Origin: Mesorhizobium loti
GTDB lineage: Bacteria; Pseudomonadota; Alphaproteobacteria; Rhizobiales; Rhizobiaceae
Length of the DNA stretch: 64,000 bases
Direction of reading: 5' to 3'
Assembly (NCBI GenBank): GCA_014189435.1
Contig: CP050294.1
Location: 62,001-126,000, forward strand
Below the pieces are notes generated by a model that had not been told where the DNA came from, made no database searches, and was given only the letters and a program-made list of their open reading frames with translations. Below are positions 56,650-64,000 of this stretch, in pieces (the first letter of the stretch is position 1; each line of letters opens with the position of its first letter). A program made the translations under genes and the position numbers.

Positions 56650-58599
56650 CTAGTTCAAAGGCATCTCTGGCCAGTCATCCGGCACTAGCGCCGGCGGCTT
56701 GGTCCACGGATCCTCAACTAGGGCCGCCTGGAACCAATCATCGCGAAGATTGGCGTGTTCGGTTACGATCAGTTGAAATCCAGGCACGTCCTTGGTGGTG
56801 AAGCGCGCAAGCAATTCAAAAAGCCGTCTAACCGCATTGAGATCAGCGTCCTGCTGCTGCTCGGTCTGCTCAACGGACCCGCCAGCAGCCCGGTATGCAC
56901 TCTCGGACGGGAAATAGACCTGGGTCGGCTGATCAATCACCATGAATCTTGGAATAGGTTGACCATACTCCGCGGCGAAGCGATGCAGGGATAAAAGCGC
57001 CGCCAAATGGTAAGCGAGATGGCTGGCTCCTCCCCCGGATTTGTTCATGTAGACCGGCCTACCCGGACGATCTATTACTACAGTCAGATTGTGCATATCC
57101 AATCGTGCTGGATATTGGCTGAACTCACCATTCAAGTCCTTAATGTAACCGGACATATGCATAGCGATGTTGCTAAGCGTCGCCACTAACTTGGATTCGG
57201 AATCGTCCGCGCCAAGCCTGCCCTCGATATCGGCAATGTGAGCTTTGAGCCTGCGTTCCTCGCTTAAAAGCCGCTCCAGTTCGTCGTCCGTGGCCAAATT
57301 TTCGAGGAAAAGGCTGATTCGACCAACGACGCGGGACGCCGCGTTATTCCTATTGCCCATCTGGGCGATGATCTCGTTTGTGGAGATAGCAGATGACAGT
57401 TCCAGTTCCTTGCCACGCATGTCGTCGGTCAGGATGGTGACCTCCCTTCGCTGCCCCAAAAGGAATGCCTCAAGCGCCGGACGTTCGCCCGTTACAGCAG
57501 CAAGCTCACGGTCAAGGTTTTCGAGTTCGGCCAGCATCGCTTTTGCGATTGGCGTTTCGATACCCAGATTCGCCTGGGCAAACGGCCATTGCCACTCGCC
57601 GGTCGCCTTGTTGAACGGAAGCGCTTTGATCGAGGTGAGCCGGTCGCGCTGCTCCACAACTTCTCCTTCAAAACCATTCGCCCGCTTCGCGAACTGTTCG
57701 GCGCTTTCAATCTGTTTTTGGATCTCACGGCGGCGATCGCGCATTGAAGCGAGTTCATCCTCGATCGATGATACGCGGTCACTGTCGTCATCCGGCACGG
57801 ACTGAGGCTGCCAATCGAGGGCCTGGCGGAGCATCTGGATGACATCGGTTCCAGTATCGCCTCGAACAGGAATTCCTACCGCCCTGGCCTCGGATAAAAG
57901 CCCTATGGCCCGTTGTTCCGAATTGTCGATTGCATCCCGAGCCTGATTGACCAGCTTCGCATTTAGCCGAAGGTCACGCTGAGCGGCACGCAGTTGTCCT
58001 TCCCAGGTGAACTTATCTCGACCGGAGACGCCCAGCAGGATCGGTAGCGTGTCCTTTATCGCTTGAGGCTGAAACGGCTCATTCTGACGGTAGAAAAGTT
58101 GGTCCTTGTTCGCGACGATCCCCTGTTTCTGGAACAGGTAGTAGAGGGTGTGCTTGATGTTGGCGTCGTAGCTCTCCCGGCTGCTCTCGATGGCCACCTC
58201 GGTGGTGTTCTCGGGAATACCCAGCAACTGAGATAGTAGCGAAACCACCCCATCATCGTTGTCGTTGATCGCAAGCTCATCGTGATCAGGGGCTTGGACG
58301 TCGGCGCCGCGCCTGATCATAACGCTGCTCGCGCTCAGGGCGCCCGGTGCCGGCGCGGGCTTGGCCACCAAGACCTCCTCGCCGGCGAAGCGATAAATAA
58401 CAGCATACCAGGCCACCTTATCTCGAATAACACCTTCTGGGACGTTGAAGGTCGACCGTCCCATGCAGTACTCGATAATCTCCGAAAGTGCGGATTTGCC
58501 GGTGGAAGACTGGCCAGTAATGACGTTGAGCCCATCTTGGAACTGCAAATCGCGGCGGCGGCCATCATCGCTGTAGATGTGGATGGATTTGATCTTCAT
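56650..58599 (-). CDS. ABC-3C system ATPase (DUF3732-type, SMC/RecF-like)
   Basis: 649 residues. Walker A GQSSTGKSALSEII at about 29-42. A long coiled-coil middle (about 190-450). The C-terminal STSGG-like signature appears as YMNKSGGGASHLAYHLAALLSL and Walker B/D-loop as PRFMVIDQPTQVYFP. This is the layout of the RecF/SMC-like ATPase of three-component ABC conflict systems, in which an ATPase licenses an effector after sensing DNA trouble. It overlaps the middle-component gene by four bases; the third gene is split by an IS630 insertion. Confidence 0.85.
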   Translation of the reverse strand: MKIKSIHIYSDDGRRRDLQFQDGLNVITGQSSTGKSALSEIIEYCMGRSTFNVPEGVIRDKVAWYAVIYRFAGEEVLVAKPAPAPGALSASSVMIRRGADVQAPDHDELAINDNDDGVVSLLSQLLGIPENTTEVAIESSRESYDANIKHTLYYLFQKQGIVANKDQLFYRQNEPFQPQAIKDTLPILLGVSGRDKFTWEGQLRAAQRDLRLNAKLVNQARDAIDNSEQRAIGLLSEARAVGIPVRGDTGTDVIQMLRQALDWQPQSVPDDDSDRVSSIEDELASMRDRRREIQKQIESAEQFAKRANGFEGEVVEQRDRLTSIKALPFNKATGEWQWPFAQANLGIETPIAKAMLAELENLDRELAAVTGERPALEAFLLGQRREVTILTDDMRGKELELSSAISTNEIIAQMGNRNNAASRVVGRISLFLENLATDDELERLLSEERRLKAHIADIEGRLGADDSESKLVATLSNIAMHMSGYIKDLNGEFSQYPARLDMHNLTVVIDRPGRPVYMNKSGGGASHLAYHLAALLSLHRFAAEYGQPIPRFMVIDQPTQVYFPSESAYRAAGGSVEQTEQQQDADLNAVRRLFELLARFTTKDVPGFQLIVTEHANLRDDWFQAALVEDPWTKPPALVPDDWPEMPLN

Positions 58600-59084
58600 G
58601 GCCGTATGCCCATGGTTGAATAAATGGTGCTGCTGTGACCAATGCGCGCAAATTGCTTGCCCAGGAAAGCCGCGGCGCGTTGAGTGGCTTTGGATTCCTC
58701 CGTGCCGGTGACGGTCTTTTTAACGCCATCGCCCACTACGATTAGCCGTCCTTCGGACTGCACGCTCATCGTGCCGACACTGTTGAGCACTCCCAAAGCC
58801 TCAAGCGTGAATGGGAAAATGTCGATGCACCGTTGGCCAAAATCGACCTGCAATTCCGGATGATCGGCGATGACCTTGAGCAGAAAATTCTTATTGCCAC
58901 GTTGGATGACTTCACGCGACTGCCGCTGCAACGTCAACGGCAGGATCAACAATGACATGGAGAACGGCATGCCCCTGTCATCGATCTCCTGAAACGTGGC
59001 CATGGCCCTGTATAGTACGAGCCCACAGAAGGCCGGATTGAAGAGGTTTCTTACCTCGATCGGTCGCCTGTCCCAGTGCTTCAT
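58596..59084 (-). CDS. ABC-3C system middle component
   Basis: 162 residues. MKHWDRRPIEVRNLFNPAFCGLVLYRAMATFQ followed by MPFSMSLLILPLTLQ is the typical beginning of middle components that link the ATPase to the effector in ABC-3C systems. A helical/winged second half (FTLEALGVLNSVGTMSVQSEGRLIV) follows. Four-base overlaps with both neighbours show a single translational unit. No catalytic motif is expected. The subtype (number) of middle component is not assigned. Confidence 0.78.
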   Translation of the reverse strand: MKHWDRRPIEVRNLFNPAFCGLVLYRAMATFQEIDDRGMPFSMSLLILPLTLQRQSREVIQRGNKNFLLKVIADHPELQVDFGQRCIDIFPFTLEALGVLNSVGTMSVQSEGRLIVVGDGVKKTVTGTEESKATQRAAAFLGKQFARIGHSSTIYSTMGIRP

Positions 59085-59595
59085 GCTGCCGCCTCCAGTA
59101 TCTTGACGAGGCGTTCAAGAAACCTCGGATGCCAATGCACCCTCGGTGTAGGTCGGTCATTGGCCAGCATCTGAAAGGCGCCTCGCACAACGTAGGGCTC
59201 GGTGACCCTCTCGCGTATCCGCAGGTGTGAGGTGTTGGTCAGCGCCCACAGATAAAGCGCGTTGCCCGCCTCGACACAGGCGTCATCGTGGCTTCCCTCG
59301 TTGATCTTCTCGCAAAGGATGGCCTTGTGCCTATCCCACTCCTCTACCAGGCGATCTTCGTATTCCTCAATTTCGCCAGCTATGACCAATCGTTCACGCG
59401 CCCAGAGGGAACGCTGCTCGAAGGCGCGATAATAGTCGATGATTGCGTGCTGTATCCTCTTCTCCGAAAGCTTTAGGGCATGGAGCTGGATAACGAACGT
59501 GCGTTTGTCGTTGGATGGATCGATGTCGCCGGGCTTCTTGTTCTGGAAATCGATCGGCAGATTGTCCGATCTGAACTGTTCTGCCAGGAGCACTA

Positions 59596-60646
59596 GAGCA
59601 TTTTCCGTGAACGCCGAGTCACATTTGGGATTCACGCGGTGGCGGAAGTCTGTTTCATTTTCCCTGTGATTTGCAGGGAGATGACGATGACACGCAGCTT
59701 GAGTGCGGACCTTCGCGGTCGGGTGATTTTGGCTATATCGGAGGGTGTTTCGACGCGGGAGGCAGCACGCCGGTTCCGGATCGGGATTGCTACGGCGGGG
59801 AACTGGTATCGCCGCTATCGCGAGACGGGTGAGATGGCGGCACGCAAGCAGGGCCAACCGTCGCGCTCGAAGCTTGATCCTCACGAAGCCTTCATCCTCG
59901 GCCTGATCGAGGAGACGCCCGACATCACTCTGGCGGAGATTGCCGAGAGGCTGGCGGCCGGGCATGGCGTGCGCGTGGTTCCTTCGACGATCTGGATGTT
60001 TCTCGACAGGCGCTGCGTCACGTTTAAAAAAAGACGGCGCATGCCAGCGAACAACAGCGCCCCGACGTCAAGGCGCGCCGTTGCGCCTGGTTCGACGGCC
60101 AGCTCGATCTCGACCCCGAGAAGCTGATCTTCATTGATGAGACTGCGGCCTCCACCAAGATGGCGCGGCTGCGCGGGCGGGCCAAATGTGGCGAACGCTG
60201 CCGTGCGCCGGTTCCTCATGGTCATTGGAAGACCACGACCTTCACCGCTGGACTGCGGCTGAACGGCCTGACCGCACCGATGCTGCTCGACGGGCCGATG
60301 AACGGCGCCGCCTTCCTGGCCTATGCCGAACAGGTGCTCGCGCCTGAACTTTCTCCCGGCGACATCGTCGTCATGGACAACCTGCCGGCTCACAAGATCA
60401 CCGGCGTTCGCGAGGCCATCCAAAGGACCGGCGCACGGCTTCTGCTGCTGCCGCCATATTCGCCCGACTTCAATCCCATCGAGATGGCGTTCTCGAAGCT
60501 CAAAGCCCTACTCAGAAAAGCAGCCGCCCGCTCCATCGATCAACTCTGGTCCGTCATCGCCGACTGCCTCGACGCCTTCAAACCGGCCGAATGCCGAAAC
60601 TACTTCGAGGCAGCCGGGTATGACCCGGAGTAACTCGAATCTGCTC
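59596..60646 (+). mobile_element. IS630-family insertion sequence
   Basis: 1051 bases between GAGCATTTTCCG and GAATCTGCTC (short inverted ends), flanked by duplicated TA (59594-59595 and 60647-60648), the IS630/Tc1-mariner target. It carries one transposase gene in two frames. It is inserted in the third gene of the ABC-3C system, on the opposite strand. Confidence 0.93.
59681..60633 (+). CDS. IS630-family transposase with probable programmed -1 frameshift
   Basis: The first frame from ATG 59681 (AGGGAG upstream) holds the helix-turn-helix part ([44 protein letters not shown]). At CGTTTAAAAAAAGACG (A7 at about 60025-60031) a -1 shift leads into the DDE part: [40 protein letters not shown]. 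The joined protein has 317 residues. Slippage at an A-run between HTH and DDE halves is known in IS630 elements. Confidence 0.88.
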
Positions 60647-61327
60647 TAGCTTATCAGAGACTTCCTGGACCTTTATAGACGGCCCTGCCTTGCCAGTGAG
60701 GACAAGGATCACCAAATCCGACCACCACCCCTCCAGCCGGGAGAATAGGGCCTCGCGATCCTCCTTTCTGGTCGTGCGCAGTCGTTGGTCGATCAGCGCT
60801 GGGATATCATCGATCCGCGGAGTGCTCGGCGAGATCGTGATGCGCCCGTAGAAATCCTGGGCCTCGACGGTGGTGAGGCCTTCGAGGTCTGCCTTCACCT
60901 TGTCGATGTCCTTGGACACGCTGGAGGCCAGGGCGCTGGCGGCCTCGGTGGCGCGGAGTTCACTCGACCCACCTGCACCAACGAAATGTTGCAAGAACGA
61001 ACCTGGGGAGACGCTGGCGGTGCTGTACAGGATGAACCTGGCGTTGGAACCCGACCTGCCCGACGATTTATAATAACTCACCCACACCCGAACCGACTTC
61101 CAGAAATCCACGGAAAGATCGGAAAGGCTCTCACCCTTGGCCTTGTGCTTGAGCGAGCCCAGCGACACCTGGCCATCTGCCGCAACGAACTCGACGTCAT
61201 CGTTCCGCTCGATGTAGACTTCGCCATCCTCAGGCAAATCAAACATCCTGAGCAGGGCATATCTGGACTGGAAGATATAGCCGAGACCTGGTTCTGCTGC
61301 AGAGAATTGGGACGTGATGCCGCTCAT

Positions 61328-61667
61328 GCTGTTCCGCCGGCCCAGCGCAAAATGATTTCGTCAGATGCCAATGCTAGGTCCCCTCCCAGAGCAGTCTGTT
61401 CAATACTGAGGTCTATGCCAATTGGAATCAATGGCAATCGAGGAAGAACGATTTCCTAAATATTGGTGGCGAGGCGGCGACCACATGGAATGAACGGGAG
61501 TTGCTCAGATGTTCGACTGCGCGAACGAATGGCAGCTTTGATCTTCGGCTTCCCAGAACCGGCCAGTCCCCTCTCGGCCCCACACCGGTCGTTCGGTTGC
61601 TCCGGCTTAGTGGACGCTTCTGGCGCTACAGCCCTCTCGCCAAGCGATACGGATCCGAGCTGGATCT
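61328..61667. other. 340-base gap, no gene seen
   Basis: Lies between the ABC-3C effector start and the end of the RES toxin gene, both on the minus strand. It must carry the promoter of the three-gene unit. No domain in any frame, no hairpin with T-run and no repeat was noticed. Confidence 0.4.
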
Positions 61668-62276
61668 TTACACCAACCCCACTCTGAAATCCTCCAGAAC
61701 CTGAGCCAGCCCTCGCGCGCCGAGAAGGGCCGTAACATGCTTCGCCTGAAGCTTCGGTACCGCGCGATCGTAAATGGCAAGATTGGTCGCCTCATTGAGG
61801 CGCGAGGGATAAATGATCCCGTCGGGCTCAGATGGGTGCTTGTGAAACGCCAGAGACCACCGGCGTGCCAGGTTCTGGCGCTGTGCCCGAACGACATCGG
61901 TCGGCACACCCGTCCGAACGGCATTGTCGCCTCTGAGATCGACCAGGCGTAGGTCTGTCGTGGTCGCGATCTCCGCGTAGCGCCGTCGGGTCAGCTCCAC
62001 CTCCTCTATTGGAAGATCGTCAAGGATTCCTTCGCGGCGGTCGCGTAGCACGGTCTCTAGGAAGCACACCTTCAGGGAGTCACCGAGGTAAAGAACGCCA
62101 AACCGGTTGGCGTCAAGACGGCGTCGAGGATCGCTGAACCGGCTCGGCGACTTCCCGTACCCCAATGGATCAGGATAGGTGCTCCAATAGATCCGACCGA
62201 ACGACCGACCCCGCGGTATGGTCTCGATTTCGAGCTTTGCGCGCGCGAAATCGGGTGGAGGTGGAACGCCGGGCAT
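61668..62276 (-). CDS. RES-domain toxin (NAD+-degrading type)
   Basis: 202 residues. RSFGRIYWSTYPDPLGYGKSPSRFSDP (Arg and Tyr of the RES active site), FGVLYLGDSLKVCFLETVLRD (Glu) and LVDLRGDNAVRTGV are the RES family blocks. RES toxins phosphorolyse or hydrolyse NAD+ and halt growth unless bound by their antitoxin. The start directly follows the antitoxin stop, the usual antitoxin-first order. Looks intact. Probably contributes to plasmid maintenance. Confidence 0.9.
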   Translation of the reverse strand: MPGVPPPPDFARAKLEIETIPRGRSFGRIYWSTYPDPLGYGKSPSRFSDPRRRLDANRFGVLYLGDSLKVCFLETVLRDRREGILDDLPIEEVELTRRRYAEIATTTDLRLVDLRGDNAVRTGVPTDVVRAQRQNLARRWSLAFHKHPSEPDGIIYPSRLNEATNLAIYDRAVPKLQAKHVTALLGARGLAQVLEDFRVGLV

Positions 62277-62963
62277 TCAGTCGAAATCGCCCCTGGCCAT
62301 GCCTTCCGCCGCGGCCAAAACCGAGGCGTCATCGCCTTTTTGAAGGGCTTGAAGGCCGGTCCGCCCATCGAGGGCACCATGGCGCGACACCAGAAACCGA
62401 TAGACGGCCCAGGCACTATTGCCCAACATGGCATGCAACGCCGGCAATGCGCCGAAGGGACGACCGTCCTTGTCGAGTTGCCAGACAGGGAAGCGGAAAC
62501 CACGTTTGGCCCCATCGATCCCGAGCACCTGTCCGCTTTGCCGCCTGGCGTTGACCGTCACGCGCGACGTGCCAAGCAGCTTGGCAAAGGCATCCGCGCT
62601 CAGCATCTCCTCGCCGGCGACAATTTCGGCGACACGCTTGCGGCCGCGCGCGCGCGCTCCGGCAAGAGCCGCCTCGAGTTCGGCATCGGGCATGCCCGCG
62701 TCCTCGACGGGAAAGGTATCGTCCGAAGCGATCGGTTGCTCTTCGACCGGCGTGATCGTCTGCGCATCAGCCGCCGGATCGACCTCTACCCGAAACGATA
62801 CGCGGTGGCCGATCTTGCGGCTGCGTGCGATCGCTTCCTGATAGCGTTCGAGCAATACCTTCTTGAAGTCTGCCTGTGCCGGAAGCTTTGTCGTGAAGCT
62901 CAGGGTGGCGACTCCCGCCTGCGATGCGGTCCCGCTATGATTGCTGCGTTTTGGAGCGACCAT
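62277..62963 (-). CDS. Xre/MbcA/ParS-type antitoxin for the RES toxin
   Basis: 228 residues from ATG 62963 behind CAGGAGGTTG. A long disordered N-terminus precedes a helix-turn-helix-like LSADAFAKLLGTSRVTVNARRQSG, then a DUF2384-like C-terminal toxin-binding part (GNSAWAVYRFLVSRHGALDGRTGLQALQKGDDASVLAAAEG...GDF). It should neutralise the RES protein and repress its own promoter; the A/T-rich repeated TTCGTMAAGTT-like words at 63009-63040 just upstream could be the operator (inference). Confidence 0.82.
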   Translation of the reverse strand: MVAPKRSNHSGTASQAGVATLSFTTKLPAQADFKKVLLERYQEAIARSRKIGHRVSFRVEVDPAADAQTITPVEEQPIASDDTFPVEDAGMPDAELEAALAGARARGRKRVAEIVAGEEMLSADAFAKLLGTSRVTVNARRQSGQVLGIDGAKRGFRFPVWQLDKDGRPFGALPALHAMLGNSAWAVYRFLVSRHGALDGRTGLQALQKGDDASVLAAAEGMARGDFD

Positions 62964-63067
62964 GATGACAACCTCCTGCTGGCACCAATATGGTTGCAAA
63001 TCGAAAGTTCGTCAAGTTCGATAATTTCGTAAAGTTAGTAGCGAATGGCTGCGGACTAAACAATTCC

Positions 63068-63655
63068 TCATGCCCGAAAATTTCCCCTGCCCGTCATCTC
63101 GCGCAGGTCGAGCTCGCCGACCAGGTTGAGCGCTCGCTGTTCTGTCACCTTCAGCCCGTCCTGGATCAGGCTTGTCGAGACAAGTGGCCGCGAGACCACC
63201 AGTTCGACCAGGTCGGCCAATTTCGAGTTGGAGCGCCGTTGTTTGAGCCGCCGCTCCATCTGGCTTTTCGCCAGCACGAGACAGTCATGCTCCTTCAGGC
63301 CACTGCTGCATCGTGAATGGCATCGAGAGAGGCCAGCAGGCGATCGCTCCGATTGCGCGCCTGCCGCCGCTCCCTCGGAATGTCTTTGGCGCCGAGATGC
63401 AGGCTGGAGCGATGGTGCGCGGCAAGCGCCTTCCTGCCGCAGGAGCGCGGCCACCAGTGGCGGCCCTAGCCAGGCGGCGTGCTGCAGCACTTCGATGTTT
63501 TGCCAAGCCTCGAGCAGAATCGCGGCGCGCATCACCGACGGCCACTCCCGCGTGGCGGCGAGCTTGGCCTGCCGTGGCGCTAACGATCGACAAGACCGCT
63601 CTCTCGCGCTTGAACTAAACGCAAAGCGATAAGCTGCGGGATTGGCGACCGTCAT
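63068..63655 (-). pseudogene. DUF1612 plasmid protein, truncated and frameshifted
   Basis: Pieces of the family are in order but in two frames. REWPSVMRAAILLEAWQNIEVLQHAAWLGPPLVAALLRQEG comes first. DIPRERRQARNRSDRLLASLDAIHDAA follows in another frame. The third piece is GLKEHDCLVLAKSQMERRLKQRRSNSKLADLVELVVSRPLVSTSLI with the C-terminal HTH LKVTEQRALNLVGELDLREMTGRG. The N-terminal half of the family is missing. It directly follows repC on the same strand. DUF1612 genes are frequent on rhizobial plasmids; this one cannot work as is. Confidence 0.75.
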
Positions 63656-64000
63656 CCCGTCATCCTCGCCGTCGCCCCGTTCGCCTTGAGCGCCGCCATC
63701 AGCATCGGCCCGACTGAGAACTGCCCTGCCGTCGCTTTTTCGGTCAGTACCCGCAGATAGCCGCCGGCCGAGCTGATGTGCTGCGCCCTTTGTAGGATGC
63801 AGGCAATCACGATCGCCGCGACCTCCTGGCCCATCACATGGCAAGCCTCCTCATACGCTGACGGCGAAACGCCCAGATATCCCCGCACCTGAGCGGCGGT
63901 TATCATGAGATCGCGCCAATTGCCGATGCCGTCGACGGCATAATCCCCAATTTCGGGGCAGGCCTTCAGCACCATCCCCAGCGGGTATGTTTTCGGCGCC
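63652..64000 (-). CDS. repC: Plasmid replication initiator RepC, C-terminal part (runs off right edge)
   Basis: Open to the right edge; the visible C-terminus reads TYPLGMVLKACPEIGDYAVDGIGNW, then GYLGVSPSAYEEACHVMGQEVAAIVIACILQRAQHISSAGGYLRVLTEKA and FSVGPMLMAAL. These are the closing RepC blocks of repABC replicons. RepC starts replication at an origin inside its own coding sequence, which would lie outside the window. This places the window on a repABC plasmid, or on a replicon carrying a repC copy. repA and repB are expected further right. Confidence 0.92.
   Translation of the reverse strand, partial: APKTYPLGMVLKACPEIGDYAVDGIGNWRDLMITAAQVRGYLGVSPSAYEEACHVMGQEVAAIVIACILQRAQHISSAGGYLRVLTEKATAGQFSVGPMLMAALKANGATARMTG

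Larger units (their letters stand above)
59081..61327 (-). pseudogene. ABC-3C effector/C-terminal-domain component, split by IS630
   Basis: The 5' part (61327-60647) begins MSGITSQFSAAEPGLGYIFQSRYALLRMF and includes EVYIERNDDVEFV...LGSLKHKAKG, a nuclease-like start recalling the dsDNA-restriction (PD-(D/E)xK-like) N-terminus of many such effectors. The 3' part (59595-59081) has SEKRIQHAIIDYYRAFEQRSLWARE to FLERLVKILEAAA, the ABC-3C C-terminal domain. Removing the IS630 element and one copy of the duplicated TA joins the two exactly in frame (DKLVLLAEQFRSDN) into 397 residues. The gene is thus recently inactivated. Confidence 0.85.

Overview
This window looks like a piece of a symbiotic (repABC-type) plasmid from a nodulating rhizobium. 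The evidence is a NodD-type LysR regulator, a SyrB-like regulator, plasmid-accessory families common in rhizobia (DUF736, DUF932, DUF982, DUF1173, DUF1419, DUF2493, a strawberry-notch helicase, a MobC/relaxase pair), and the C-terminal end of RepC running off the right edge. GC content is high throughout. No tRNA, rRNA or CRISPR was seen.

Region 1 (1-13.5 kb) is a tightly packed, plus-strand, mostly translationally coupled biosynthetic operon entered from its middle. In order: a two-subunit transketolase, a radical SAM/SPASM enzyme, a cobalamin-type radical SAM enzyme, a fold-type III PLP-decarboxylase homologue whose PLP lysine and catalytic cysteine both appear replaced, a DUF3050 protein, a TldD-like metalloprotease with a TldE-like partner, a beta-sandwich protein, a BtrH-like protein, an alkaline-phosphatase-superfamily enzyme, a decayed acetyltransferase and a cytochrome P450. 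I do not recognise this gene combination; it suggests an unfamiliar natural product, perhaps a modified peptide whose precursor lies left of the window. Three genes each contain the same tract (seven G then CT) exactly where their reading frame breaks.

Region 2 (13.5-32.2 kb) is a nest of insertion sequences (IS5, IS6, two types of IS66, IS110, IS21, an IS30 remnant). A small island holds a LysR gene, a frameshifted DoxX-like gene and nodD, bracketed by 28-bp perfect inverted copies of an IS5 end. Two identical-length IS66 copies lie inverted around it; one has a clear 8-bp target duplication inside the end of an IS5 copy.

Region 3 (32.3-37.5 kb) holds a fluoride-riboswitch-controlled crcB, then a transfer module: relaxase (frameshifted), mobC, an oriT-like site with an IncP-type nic core, palindromic operators, and a ParA/VirC1-like ATPase with a small partner.

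Region 4 (37.5-56.6 kb) is a plasmid accessory block: DUF736, two SLOG-type proteins, a Toprim protein, a very large methyltransferase-helicase resembling phage DarB-type anti-restriction proteins, DUF1173, SyrB-like, DUF1419, a ParB-like protein, DUF932, DUF982, then gene remnants (cold-shock, EAL).

Region 5 (56.6-64 kb) has a three-gene ABC-3C type conflict system whose third gene is split by an IS630 element; excision at the duplicated TA would restore it exactly. It is followed by a RES/Xre toxin-antitoxin pair, a decayed DUF1612 gene and the repC end.

Many genes carry single-base indels in short homopolymers (transketolase, TldE-like, 9.1-kb gene, DoxX, relaxase, strawberry notch, Toprim). 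Uncorrected sequencing error is therefore a serious alternative to real decay or programmed slippage.
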